From Thunnus maccoyii (taxonomy: Eukaryota > Chordata > Actinopteri > Scombriformes > Scombridae): a DNA stretch of 64,000 nt. The position numbers and the translations under genes are program-made. The stretch spans positions 9,479,001 through 9,543,000 of the forward strand of contig NC_056540.1 of assembly GCF_910596095.1 (NCBI RefSeq). Direction: 5' to 3'. Below, piece by piece: positions 45,901 through 57,510 of the stretch (position 1 is its first letter; each line of letters begins with the position of its first letter). The notes under the pieces are model-generated. The model was not told where the DNA came from. It saw only the letters and a program-made list of their open reading frames with translations, and ran no database searches.

Positions 45901-48900
45901 TGTGAACTGTTTAGTCTCCCCCAGATGAGTCATAAATGGTCTTGCGGCATGTTTGTGGTTAAGTAGATGGGGGTAGATGTATTATGGTGAGGCTATAATC
46001 TTTCCTACATGTCAACCAGTGAATATATTGGTATATAATACATTACATCCTCGCCCTCATATTTGGCTCTGTGCAAACCACTCAATCTTCCTACAGTTTA
46101 CCGATTTCCCTACTGACCTATGACGAGGAAAAAAACCCTAAGTGCCCAACACGTCATGGTGCTCTACCTTGTCTGAATGTGTAGATGGTGTCACTAGCAG
46201 ACAGGTTGGTGCTGGTGACAAAGTTTTCACGGTTGGATGCCTCAACCTCCACCCGAGACCAGCGCTCCAGGTTGCCGTGGAAACCACTCACATCACCAGT
46301 GGGGAGGGTGATGTTGGTCACACGGCCCTCGCTGTTGTACCTTGGAGAATAAACACAAAGGCGATGATGTACAAGCGCAAACACACAAACAGATAACTGT
46401 TCCTCTTGGATAAATGAACACAGCGGTACCCACACACACAAGCACGCACACACACTCATACACACTATCACTCTCATACACAAACATCGGCACAGAGTAA
46501 GTGTCAACTGTGATTTATATATGTAATTATCCAGCTGTGGAATTTGAGACAGAGACCGGGCTAGCAGTGGTGAATAATTCAGACAGATGTGTTTTTGTGT
46601 GTGTACTCTATGTGTAATACTAAACATGTGTGTGATCAAAGTGTTGCCGAGATGTTCTTCAGCTAATCAGTCACTTAAGCAAAGACTAAAAAAAAAAAAA
46701 AAAAAAAAATAGTCTGTTCACTTTTCCACAGTGATGGTGATACATTAGTTACCACCAGATGGCACTCACATTTCACATCGCAAACATAAGCTCTTTCTCC
46801 TATTAACACACATGCACACACATGCAATCCCATGTCCACACATACATTTAGAGTCAAGCAACCAAGCATGAATAAAAGAGAGTGAAAGAGAGAAAAGGGA
46901 AAGCAAGAAAGACAAGAGAACAATAGATAAAGACAAAAAAAACCCTGTGAACTTACTCATAAACAGTAGTCCAACTGTTCTCATCACTCTTGGTTGCTAG
47001 GAGACCTGTGTTGCCATGGTAAGTGATGTGGGCGATGTCATGGCCTTGGGCCGACACCTTCCTCAGTGTTCCGCTGTTGCTAAGAGACAGCCAGTACACC
47101 TGTCCACCAGGTAACGCCAGCCAGAGGGGCACTCCGTGAGCGTCTCTCCTCACTTGGAGCCCCCGACTGTCCCGGCCCGTCAGCCCAGACAGCTGGCCGT
47201 CTGTGCCGTAAGAGAAGTTGTACAGGTAGTGGCCGGTGATCAGGTGTTTAGTGTATAAGTGAGAGCCATTCTGTCATGGAAAAGAAGAGAGACAGAGATC
47301 AGGATTGGGTTGCACCAGCAATTCTTTCATCCGTTACCAAGTTTATGTGTCAAGTTCTTCCTAAGCTCTTACTAACTACTAGCTAGTTTAAAGGTGTGAT
47401 TTACTAAATCTTGTTGCACCTTAAACTCAAGGAACATCTTAGCTACTAAAGACTTCTAAAGCAATAAACTATGTAAACAGGAAGTTAATGTAGCATAGGG
47501 AGCTGTTGCACAACTTCCAAAAATAACAATTTTAGGGGGTCAAACAATATATTATGTTTGTGCCAGTCATTTGATTTATAAATGCATATATGAAGAAATA
47601 TGTGTTTCAGAGTTTGTAGTATTAATATGATTTAGAATGAGTGGGAAATATCTGATTATGCTAACCTAGCTAACATTTTTTGATCATTCGGTATTATTAG
47701 CATAATGTTTTTTTTAATTCAAGGTACATTTTGTTATTTTTGTGAAATATAATTTAAAAACTAGTTTACATCATTATTAAACATAATATTACATATTGTA
47801 TTTAGGATGATTGCAGCTGTATGTGACACTATTGTCCAAGTCTAATTTCCCCTCAGGGACAATAAAGTATATCTTATCTTATCTTGTCTCATCTTATCTT
47901 ATATTATCTAACTGCATTTTAATCAAGAGTCAAGTCAGATGTGTCAATTATATCTCATCACCTCTTTTACTTCTGACTCTGGCATTGTAAGTAATATATA
48001 AGTAAGTTAATGTTAGCTTTGTCAGTTAGCATAAGTAAGTTAGCTATGCAACACTAACACCTGGTAGTTCCTGGGTGTAAATACATACTACCTGGTTTGT
48101 GTAGTGCAACCTGTTTTAATTTACTGATGCGTAATGAACACTAAGATAAACACTTACAACTAGACTAAGTTTGAACTTAGAAACAACACAAAATTACACA
48201 GTATTCATGTCTACTGGGACAGTATTGGTGTTCATAGAGGATTCTCTTTCCGACCTTAACTGAGACATACGGGAGTATTCTAGTATCAAGATATTGACAT
48301 GAGAGCTCAGGCATTGTCTACCTGGCTGAAGAGATAGAGCTCTTGGTCCAGTGGGGAGCTGATCTCCACCAGTCCGGCTGGGCTGGGCTGAGGCTGGTTG
48401 GGGCTGACAGCTCTGATCCGGATGTTGCCCAGATCAGCAATATAAAGGGTGCCATTGGGGGCCACAGCTAGAGAGGAGGGGGCTTTGAGACGAGCGTCAC
48501 GGGCATAGCCTCCATCACCTGATAAGAGAAACAAGAAGATACTATTTCAGTGGAGTAGAAACTCTCTTTATCAACAAAATAGCACAAGTGAAGCCACCCT
48601 GAGTTAAAAAACACACTGAGAAATACAAATTATTCTTCAGAGAAGCAAAGAAGTTACAACCGGTTCACACAAGCTTTGCAAAATATGAAGGTCCCATGGT
48701 GTGGCTTAAGCGTTTATCAGTTTTGCTCAGGACTCGGACTTGTTGGGATACCATAGCTTCCCAATGGAGTGGATATGACCACCTTGATAGTGACCTCAGC
48801 CTTATCAGACGGTAGTAGTGGATGACTGAAGGCATTCAGATGTCTTTGGTAGCACAGCTGGATAATAGCTGGGTGAAGCCCTTTAGATGCTGTCAGCGGT

Positions 48901-51900
48901 AGGCCCGGGGCCTCTGATGGGTCTGTGCAGACAGCAGGGTGGCAGTTTATCTCTTGACAGCATGCACATTATGTTTTTGTGCGTGAGTGTGTTCGTGTCT
49001 GTTTGTATTTTGTGGGTGTGTGCTCACACGTGTGCGCATGTTCAAAGACACCATGTGAGTGTTTACGGTGTAGGGATGGAAACGGAAAGCCTCTGAAGAG
49101 AGTAATCATCTGTTAACAGCAAGACATGATTGAAAATATGCAAAGTACAACCCAAGAAATAGGGATGGTTACAGCCCATTGGCTTGTGGCATGGGAGAGA
49201 CACTTCCCTCCATTTTGAATAGAAAAGAGACAGATTTTTATGAGCAGAATTAAATGATAAAATCACATCACATCCTCTGACACTTACAATGAAAGCATGG
49301 CCTAACTGTCAAAGGAACATCTGCTTATTTGTTTGGCCCTTTCCTTCTTTCCTTTATTATGTTTCAGGTGCCCTTCCATGATACACCAACCAGTTACAAC
49401 CTTTAGTGGCTAGAAGAGAGCTTTTTCTTTCGCCAGCTGTAATTTGAATAGATTTAAAAGGTTTCTCTCGAGCTGGTTCCTACTGAAATTCAGCTGGGGG
49501 TTTTTGCAAAGAAGGAGGCATCTCTATAAATACAAATACAAATAAAAATCCCTCATACACACACGCACACACACTCTGTATACCCAACGCACATTAATAC
49601 ATTCACAAACTCTTACTTTTCCATGGTGACATTATAGATAGTCATTTCAGTCCTGTATATTGTCATCTTTTACAGGAAGGTCATTATCATATTTTTTAAA
49701 CTATTTTTCAAGGAGAGTCACAGCGACCCTTCTTAGATATTAAAATTCTATCTGAATTAAATGATTCAAAGTAGACAAATTCAAAGTAGAGAAGGAAGCA
49801 GTGTAGGAAGCAGACAAGGGAGGGAAATTTCTTCTCAAGTTCTGCTAATAAAATCGTTGGCCAGCAGGGACACACAGCCAGTAAGATTTAATCGCTCCAT
49901 ATCAAGACACACTGACTATTTCAATTCATATTAGATATGTCAAGGCTTTTAAAATCAGTCAAGGCTTTTAAAATGTTTTTTTGTTTTTGGTTCTTACTAA
50001 TGTGCTTCTAAACCAGGCCAAGAAAGATATGATCTGATATGATTTTTAAGTGTACTTACATGTTGTTTTTAGTACTGTAATCCTATTAGACATAATCTAA
50101 TACTATCATATTACTTAATCCTGCACTCACATAACAAGTCCGTGTGTCTGTTTGTTTCCGTGTGTGTGTGTGTGTGCGCTACCCGATGACCCACCAGAGA
50201 AGCAGTCACAGTTGGGGTCTATCTTACAGTCACAGTCTGTGGGGGCTCCAGAGATAACAGATATCTCCCCGTTGGTTGACACCTGTGGAGTATTCAGAAA
50301 CATACACGTCACACACGGCTACAAAACATTCATTGTTGAAGAGAAGATAATGTTGAACAACAGCCTTTGTTGTGTCTAATCTCTCTGACAAACAAGATAA
50401 TGACGGCATTTTTATAAAAACCTGAGCTAAAGATGTAGATAACGACATTATTGTGAAATAAGAGAAGAATGACAATGTATTTGGCTGTGTTTTTCCGTCT
50501 TTTGTTCAACTGAAGAAATCTCAGATGATATCGCTGATGATTTTTTTAATTACAAGAAAAACAAAAAACTTATATATCTTCAGTTTGTGAGAAAACTCCT
50601 TTACTGGTCTTCATTGACTAATTAAAGCACCCTAAAGCTAACATTAAGTGTTACACATGTCCAGCCCTCCAAAACCTGACTGTCTTGATAGAAATTGCTT
50701 TAATGAAAAACATCTGAAGAACACCAACAGTTTTGACGATTGATTTCGACGAACTGGTCCAAGAGGTGCATGCTTTATTGGAGGATGATCTGGGCCTGTA
50801 TATATCAAGCATCTCAGAGTAGGAAATCAGTCCTAAGATACTAAAAATTGCAACACATATTTGGTGCAACTTTTAGGCCTAGGAGTGAAAGCAATTTAGC
50901 AACTTTCTTAACCTATGTTCATCAGGATTTTAGGGGAGCTGTGGAGTGGTCCTACCCGGTTTTGAGTCCCCACAGGAGGACAGTGATGAGATAAACATAC
51001 ACTCACATTCTAGGAGGTTTTGAGCTTTTGATTTAAAATAATGACAAACTTCTTCAGAGATCCTTAATTGACTTGTCTGCAATTTACGCTCCATTTCTCC
51101 ATATTCAAAAACATGCCCACTCCACAGAACAAGCTCTTGCAATTGATGCTTAATTGAAAACAAACAAACACAGCCACAACAGAGCTAATTTGGGATGTAA
51201 CGATTATGATTTTACTGCATCTCAAAGCTCCAGTAGCATGCATATTCAATAACTTCCTGCTACTATACAAGATTAAAAATAAAATTCAACACATATTAGT
51301 TATGCATGTGGGGTTCTTGATGTTGTGCCCAAATTCTTGACACACAGACATGCATGGACCATGAGAATAGTCCGACAGGGGTGCCAAAACATTGCTTAAA
51401 TAGGCATGTCCACATTTAATAGAGCTCGTTATACTGGGGGGAAAAAATGCAAACAGAACAAGTTGCAGCTGGTGCCAGCCATTTAAGATGAAATGTACCA
51501 GTTAATTTGTATGTCATTTTTTTTTATCAGTTTAAAATATGTTGTCAGTCTTTACCTGTGCACAGACAGTTTATCTTACAAGTGACACAGTTTTCTTCAT
51601 TTAATTTATTTTTCTTGCATTAAAATGATCCTACATCACTTCAGCCATCACTGTCAGTATTTGAATGTGTTGATTGCACATCAGAACTGCTGAGAAAAAA
51701 AACTGCATCACATCATCATTAATTTAATTTTACGGTTCAGTGTCATAAAACAGTTTCATTCACTCTCAAAGGAGATCTTCGGCTTGTTGCTGAGAGTGTG
51801 TGTGTGACGCCTCTTATAAATAACTCCTGAGCCCTGCACTGAAGCGGTTTCTCTGTGAGTGATTCTGAAAAGCTTGACAAAAAACTGTTGAGAATAAAAT

Positions 51901-54900
51901 ATATATAATATGTGTGACAAATATTGTAAATAAGACAATGCTTTGCACTAACATAGCTGTCTCGTCTGCATCACAAAGATATCTGAGGACTTTTATGTTT
52001 CTGTCGAACTCTGCATGGACTCAGCGTGGTGCTGCTGACCAAAAAGGGATTATTGATTGAGTCTGGCAAGCAGTATGTGCTTGGTGCTAGTGCCCAAATG
52101 TTGCAGTCCTGTGATAGCATGCTGCTAGCTAATGGAGCTAATGGATGAAAAAGAACAAATGAAGATAGTCTTTGGGTTATTTGTTTTGGATGCATCAGAG
52201 TTTTGTTTATGTGCAACGTGAGAAACAGAATCTGTGAATGCCACAAACAACCTGACCAGAGTGAAACTCACGATACAGTACGTGTGACAGTTAATTTGTG
52301 TTGCAGGGCAAGATGAATTTATGGTGTCAGTTGCACGTGTCGTGTCTTTTCCTGTGCGGCAGTTTTATCACAGCTCTGGGGTAGCGGGCTTGGACACCTG
52401 TCTTGAAGTTAGAGGGTCACAGTTGCAGATTTTAGAGGCAGTAGTGGAGTATAATAAGGTGTAATAAATCATCTGCCACAATATAATAGTCCTTTACATT
52501 TTAAATTAATAACCAGTAGTACAGTAGTATACCAATACTTTCTTTGGTAACTAGAAAATGACATCGACCATGAGGATTAACTTAGTAACTGGGTTTTTTT
52601 TTTTTTTTTTGTAAAAGAGTGACCTGTTGAATGCGGTTGATGCGTCTCTCATCAGTTTCAGCGATGAACAGTGTGCCAAGGTGAGACAGGGCGATGGCCT
52701 TGGCAGCTTCCAGGGTGGCGCGAACCGCTGCTCGGCTCACCAGGTGATGGTCAATACCTGGAACCTGGCAGTGGATGGGACGGCCTGCCACGATACGCAC
52801 CTGAAGACCTTCTGATACCTGAAAAAATACATCATCATGTATCAGCTATGTATAATAGAGGCAGAGAATAATTCAAATGAATTACTGTAGTTACACTAAC
52901 TCTCTTCAGTCAGTGGAATCAGCAACTGACAATATCAACAACTCTATGACTTATTTGATGAGTCACTACGTTAAGATACAAACCCTTACAGATAATCTAT
53001 TCATTTTGGAAGATTTTGGATGATCAAAAAAACCTGAACGACATTTTCTTTTTTGAGACTTTTGATAGCATGTTATTTTTTTTAACAAGGTACTCTTTTT
53101 CTTTCTTTTATGTTACCAGCCTCGCTCCCTCCAAATGCACCTAAAGTGACAGCACTGCAATTTGCATGAAAATATTTCATAACTCTTTCTTCCTCTGCTA
53201 CAGTGCTAATGTTTCCCAAAAAAGCATAAGCTTGAATAAGAAACAGGTTTAGAAAATATTCACTGGCAAACGTGAGGCGAGTGTGTTTAGGACTGCGTCT
53301 GTACCTGTAAGACGATGTTGTTGTCCAGGATGTAGAGGGAATTGTCCAGAGGGTTGATGGCCAGGTCTGTTGGCCACTCCAGACGCACCTGTGGAAAGAC
53401 ACATACACGTACGCAAACACACACCCTACATGCAGTAGCTGTATTTCTATCAAAAATGAGAACAAAAGAACAAGAAAGCCTCGGCGACGATTGCCCACAA
53501 GAGTCAGTTACAGGTGATACAAATAATATCTCCTTAATAACATAGCATTAGGCCTGCTGACCCTCCCTGCTCATGCAAAGGTCAGCAGCGGGCAGGGAGC
53601 CTTCCCCCGTGTTTATTCAAGGCTCACACCGGCTCGCCTCGGCACTGTTCCAAATGTCAGCCAATAACCATGATCGCCGCCTGCTCAAATAGCACACCCT
53701 GCCCGCTAACACCGTGGGGGTCAAAGACAGACAAACCTACAGGAGCGCACAGCCGCCCACATCACTGTCTGTCTCACACACACAAACACTCAAACTGCGA
53801 GCTGCGTGTGCTATGGAGACGAGGCAGCGCGTCTGAGGGATCAGTGAGGTGATTGATGACTATGAGGGATGGATTGGTAAATAAATGGATCATGTTAAAT
53901 TGCCACTGACATGTCCAATTATAGGCTCTGTCAAATGAGAGAAGAGGGTTCAGTCTCATCCCATTTTAAGAGGTAGGGAGATTCATCAAGCTGGACTACG
54001 CTGTCCTCAGCCAAAGAGGACACGCATCAAATCTCTCCTGCTCATGATATTGAACTCTACAGTGATGGCAAGCGATTACTTTTAGAAGTTCAGTTGAGGT
54101 GTACACTGAGTCGAGACAGATGAATTAAAGTCAAACTAAAATTCAATTTTGCGAGTATATCAATATGTATATTCTTAAAGTTTGTTTTTTGACTTTTGTA
54201 GAAAGAAGAACATGCGACTCTGCCCTCTACATATGATTCTCACCAGGAGGTGTGAAGATTTGGTTCTGACTCACAATGTTGGTACTCATAATTTGCAATA
54301 TCTGTCTGTAAAGGCACTAAAAATAGTTTGAAATATCACTTCAACAGGCTCACACAGGCAGTTAACCAGCTGGGGGTGCTGATGTTGTCAGCTATAGATG
54401 AGTACCATCTGTGGTTTAGCCTATGTTTACTCCGTGACTCTGATTGTTAGTTGTGGTTCAAAACATGGGGTAACGTATGGAGCCTTGTGGTTACAGGACT
54501 ACAAGCTGCTGTGAATTTTAACATGGTTATTTACCATCACCACATCTGGACCTGTAAAAGAGAGAAAGCTAATGCTAGCTAGCTGCTCTGGGCAGGTGAG
54601 CAGCGCTGTGCAGGAGCAACAGACAATTCAGGTGTTGAAACAACATGTAGACAAGTAACGTCTAGTAACATCAGTTTCTCAGTGGAAGCTAGTTAGCCTA
54701 GCTTCAACTAACAGGATAATGGGTCCTACCAAATATTGAATGTTGTAAAGGGTCAGACAGCTAAAATCTCAACAGTTGCTAACACAAAGTGAGAGAAGTC
54801 TTGTATTGTAGTTCGTAGGATATAATGTTATGACGTTTTCTAGTCAGTAGCACACACAAAAATTGACAGTGTGCCTCCAACCATTGCAAAAGGGAAATGC

Positions 54901-55479
54901 CACTGTTTCCAAAAACATGTCCACAGTTTTCCTCTTTTGAATGATGGAAGAATCTCCATAATAGCTGCAGTATCCTTATATATTTCCTTACACAAAAACA
55001 TATCGAGTAGAATATGATTTTAGTTCAACTTTAAACTCTGCTGTTCATTTACCATAAATTACTGCAGTGATGTTTGTCTAGCCGTAGCTACAGAAGTTCT
55101 CATCAATTTTGATGCCACTTTGAGGTCACAGTGGTTTACAAGAACAAACACAGATCGAGTATGATTATGAATTGATGTGCTGCAGAGGATGATGGTTAAC
55201 AAACAGGACGATTGTGAGGTAACATGGGCCCCTTTAAAGACATGTAAGAGCACCTCTGGGATTCCACCTGGCCTGAACACACATATTCACACACACATAC
55301 ACTCACAGAGACAGGCACTTGGATCCCTATGTGTGGGCAGAGATCCCTCTATAGAGCCAGCAGTTCATCTATAATTCATCCTCTGCTCTAATAGGCCTGA
55401 TATAAGTCAGCAGTGTGATCTGAAGGCTGGCTGATCAAATCTGTGCGGTAGCTGTCTTTGGTCTTTCACCAGACGCTCT

Positions 55480-55523
<44 letters not shown>

Positions 55524-55963
55524 CACACACACTTGTACACCTTTAAGAAGTCAGAAAGAGTTTCTATGGAGGAGGCTGAACAATTTACATTGATAAAACA
55601 ATTACTGACCGTAAGAAAACAAAAAGCAAACAGCTACTATTTTTGATATTTTTTTAATCAATTACTCCAATTAGTCGACACAAAACACATTCAGAAGCCT
55701 TATTTTTCTAAAGATTATTCACTCAAATGGTGAGGATAACGTCTTTTCTGGAGCACTACAAGCAGCTCTTCTACCTTTCACTTATACTCCAGTACATTAT
55801 TAGCTTACCTGGCTGATGTCCATGCGTGCATCACAGCTCAGCGGCTGCGTCGACATCAGTCCGTTTGAGCCAATCACAGTGGAGAGCAAACCCCTCTCAT
55901 TTATCTTCTGAATGGTGGTGCCATCAACGAAGTAGACAACGCCTCTTTTATCCACTGCAATAC
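33146..55963 (-). CDS. tenm1: Teneurin-1, C-terminal half (16 3'-most coding exons)
   Basis: Large type II transmembrane adhesion protein; its extracellular part binds latrophilins and other teneurins across synapses (family knowledge). Exons in gene order: 55963-55809, 53388-53305, 52818-52624, 50282-50195, 48518-48322, 47270-46957, 46340-46168, 44485-44241, 43405-43112, 41855-41611, 40858-40716, 38980-38769, 38220-37919, 36979-36273, 35545-35403 and 33901-33146. Phases join throughout and give 1416 residues plus TAA, about half the length of a vertebrate teneurin. Paralogue 1 is chosen from [54 protein letters not shown] and [16 protein letters not shown], and from the adjacent SH2D1A. The 5' half (cytoplasmic region, EGF repeats, first part of the propeller) lies right of the window. 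Small alternative exons were not excluded. Confidence 0.95.
34983..35302. mobile_element. Foldback MITE (about 320 bp inverted repeat)
   Basis: In the tenm1 intron before the last exon. The left arm, ATATCGATGGCCGAAGAGC, mirrors the complement of the right end, ATATTGATGGCCAAAGAGC. Matching continues inwards: AAAACCTCCTAT, GCACATTTTTGAG against GCACTTTTTTGAG (the right-arm complement), GATACCCAATACATAATACA, and TTTGGACT. Almost the whole element is two complementary arms with a short centre at about 35140-35175. It is non-coding and its family is unknown to me. Confidence 0.8.
36273..36979 (-). CDS. tenm1: tenm1 exon: YD/RHS shell and RHS-associated core
   Basis: A 707-nt exon with the densest YD signature: [70 protein letters not shown]. 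It is followed by the RHS-core motif [18 protein letters not shown] and [12 protein letters not shown]. In bacterial RHS/Tc proteins the equivalent motif closes the barrel; in teneurins it plugs the shell (family knowledge). Confidence 0.95.
37050..37690. repeat. Interspersed teleost repeat, family A, copy 2
   Basis: Starts with GCTAAATGCTAATG and GTTAGCATGCTAACATTTGC, then GGCAATCCATCCGACTGTCA and GCGCTGGAGGAAAAGTCAGA, with a second set (GGCACTAAAGGAAAGTCAGG, GATCACCAAAGCCATCAGG) downstream. It is related to the copies at about 19880 and 57003. It lies in a tenm1 intron. Confidence 0.75.
37919..41855 (-). CDS. tenm1: tenm1 exons: central YD-repeat region
   Basis: Four exons: 41855-41611, 40858-40716, 38980-38769 and 38220-37919. 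They encode [38 protein letters not shown], a stretch ending [70 protein letters not shown] and [12 protein letters not shown]. Repeated YxYD and GR motifs mark the spiralling beta shell. Junction phases are 0/2, 2/1, 1/0 and 0/2. Confidence 0.94.
38310..38680. repeat. Interspersed repeat, family B, copy 1
   Basis: Shares TTTGGAGTTGTGTTT, CTCCACCAACTCCTGAG, AATGAACCAAAACA and ATAAAAATATTGA with 57160-57510 in the same order and orientation. It lies in the tenm1 intron between the exons at 38220 and 38769. Confidence 0.75.
39858..39906. repeat. (CA)n microsatellite
   Basis: About 24 uninterrupted CA units in a tenm1 intron. Confidence 0.95.
41080..41525. repeat. Probable degenerate interspersed repeat
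   Basis: Internal echoes of CCAATCAGTGT, at about 41314 and 41436, and phrases such as AATCTGACCGGCAGCTGTGG resemble known fish repeats. Boundaries are unclear. It lies in a tenm1 intron next to the exon at 41611. Confidence 0.35.
42000..43100 (-). other. tenm1: tenm1 intron, no gene seen
   Basis: AT-rich sequence between the exons ending at 41855 and starting at 43112. No repeat or coding signal was convincing. Confidence 0.5.
43112..47270 (-). CDS. tenm1: tenm1 exons: start of the YD shell
   Basis: Exons 47270-46957, 46340-46168, 44485-44241 and 43405-43112. They encode [126 protein letters not shown] and [12 protein letters not shown]. These match the teneurin-1 order exactly. N-glycosylation sequons include NGS, NFS, NIT and NIS. 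Confidence 0.94.
45000..46160 (-). other. tenm1: tenm1 intron, no gene seen
   Basis: Intron between the exons at 44241-44485 and 46168-46340. It holds a purine-rich GAGA tract (about 44868-44970) and otherwise ordinary AT-rich sequence. Confidence 0.5.
46687..46710. repeat. Poly(A) homopolymer
   Basis: About 22 consecutive A on the + strand in a tenm1 intron. Confidence 0.85.
47830..47915 (+). mobile_element. LINE-type 3' tail with TATCT microsatellite
   Basis: CTAATTTCCCCTCAGGGACA is followed by AATAAAGTATATCTTATC and degenerate CTTAT repeats. This is the typical 3' end of abundant fish LINE copies, recognised from memory. Only the tail is seen. It lies in a tenm1 intron. Confidence 0.6.
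48322..55963 (-). CDS. tenm1: tenm1 exons: NHL propeller region
   Basis: Exons 55963-55809, 53388-53305, 52818-52624, 50282-50195 and 48518-48322. NHL-blade signatures are [58 protein letters not shown] and [21 protein letters not shown] cysteine-rich turn, [18 protein letters not shown], spans the 50195/48518 junction. The propeller is a homophilic recognition module in teneurins (family knowledge). The first blades lie right of the window. Confidence 0.94.
48560..50180 (-). other. tenm1: tenm1 intron, no gene seen
   Basis: Intron between two NHL exons. A GT-rich patch lies at about 49000-49040, and an 18-bp unit, TCAAGGCTTTTAAAATCAG-like, is duplicated at about 49939-49975. Nothing else stands out. 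Confidence 0.5.
50283..52623 (-). other. tenm1: tenm1 intron, no gene seen
   Basis: About 2.3 kb of AT-rich intron. A poly(T) tract at 52593-52610 (poly(A) on the gene strand) lies just after the donor of the next exon. No coding or repeat family was recognised. Confidence 0.5.
53389..55808 (-). other. tenm1: tenm1 intron
   Basis: About 2.4 kb. A CT microsatellite lies at about 55481-55520. The stretch 54240-55220 has GCTAGCTAGC-like and AGCTAGTTAGCCTAGC motifs that suggest degraded interspersed repeats, but no boundaries could be fixed. Confidence 0.5.
55481..55520. repeat. (CT)n microsatellite
   Basis: About 17-19 CT units in a tenm1 intron. Confidence 0.93.
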
Positions 55964-57002
55964 CTGGGTGGGTGAGAGAGAGAGGCAGAATGAGCTTTGG
56001 AGATGACAGAGAGAGCAAGTGGGGGTGAAAGAACAAAAAAAAAAAAAATGAAAAGGGAGAAAACGTGAAAGAGAGTATGAGAGAGAGAAGAGAAGAGATG
56101 AAGAGGAGCGAATAAGGAGAGAGAAGTAAAGTGAAGAGAGGAGAGGGCTTCGGAGAGGCATCCAACTCAGTTAGACATTCAGCTCAGCAAGCGGCTGTCT
56201 TATCAAAGGCACTGCACCACAGAAATGTAATTATATTTCCATTCCAGAGCCCACTAAAGAGATTAGAACAATGCAACTGGAGGAAGAAGTTATTTGTCAC
56301 ATTAGATGTGAGCAGGGTGCCGCAGTGAACTTTTGACATTTGACGCCTGCAAACGTGCATTATAAATGTGCACCCGCAAATCCCCGTGCGCATATGTGAA
56401 CGCCTGCATGCGTGCATACGTTCACTTGTATTTGTACGACACATGTGAACATATGCTTTGTGAGTGTGTTTTGCTATGAACAGCATATACTTGAACTCTC
56501 CTTGCAGTGGAGCTCTGCAGTAGACGGCAAGCGGAGAGAGACAGCGAGAGAGGTAAGTCCAGGTATTAAAGGTCAGGGCAGACTATGAATCATCTGTTAT
56601 GGATGAGGAGCGACCTTCATCCCCATCTCATCTCCATACAGAGAATAGCTCTTTGACTCAACTCCTCAGCAATATTCCACGACTCAACCCTCACCTCTCA
56701 TTCTGCCTGCCGCCAATTCCCCTTGATTGCTTTCACTTAGCATCTGTGACTATAAGCCATATTTCAGTATTCACACCTGCCATCTCCAAAGCATGTGGCT
56801 CACTGTTGTGCCATTTAAAAATACATTTGGTTTATGGTTTATCATTAAATCATGTCAAGTTTATGTATATATCCCTTTATCACAAGCATGCCTCATAGGA
56901 CTTCATGGAGACAAAGCCTACTTAGATCTAGCTAAAACACAATCTATCACAAAACAGTGGAGTACAATATGCAACAAAGGAAACCATAAAACAAAATAGT
57001 CT

Positions 57003-57150
57003 TCAGCCATGTTAGCGGCACAGCTGTGCTTTTGAGCTAAATGCTAACATGCTTATAATGACAATGCTAACATGCTGATATTAAGTAGGTGTAATGTTTA
57101 CCATGTTCACTCTCTTAGTTTGGTAATAACATTTGCTAATAAGCACAAAA
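57003..57150. repeat. Interspersed teleost repeat, family A, copy 3 (partial)
   Basis: GAGCTAAATGCTAACATGC, ATGCTAACATGCTGAT, AATGTTTACCATGTT and TAACATTTGCTAATAAGC match the first part of the copy at about 37060. The second half is missing. Confidence 0.7.
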
Positions 57151-57159
57151 CTATTAGAA

Positions 57160-57510
57160 CATTATTATCAAACTCTTGCCTATTGACAAATGCTAATATT
57201 GCAGATACAGAGCAACATTAGCATTCATTTGGAGTTGTGTTTCTGTCCTCCTGTTCTCCACCAACTCCTGAGTGAAATATCTGGCTCTTTAGCAAATACT
57301 GCACTATGTTCACGAGCTAGTCGTTAATGTTGTCTGCCTGCTGTTTGGTGCTAAGTGTACAGTGGGATTTCAAGAACTTTTCTTGGCTCAAAACTGCTGC
57401 CTGCTGCTGCTGGAAATGAGGTTAATGAGTACAGTGACAATGAACCAAAACACATCACACCATTTGAGCCTTTGTTTATATAAAAATATTGATTAGTGCA
57501 GATTTAATAT
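57160..57510. repeat. Interspersed repeat, family B, copy 2
   Basis: Same landmarks and orientation as the copy at 38310-38680, directly following a family A piece. Confidence 0.75.

Noticed and set aside
33146-55963. TENM2, TENM3 or TENM4 as the identity of the teneurin
   Set aside because: Paralogue-specific stretches such as [17 protein letters not shown] and [12 protein letters not shown], and the tail-to-tail SH2D1A neighbour, point to TENM1.
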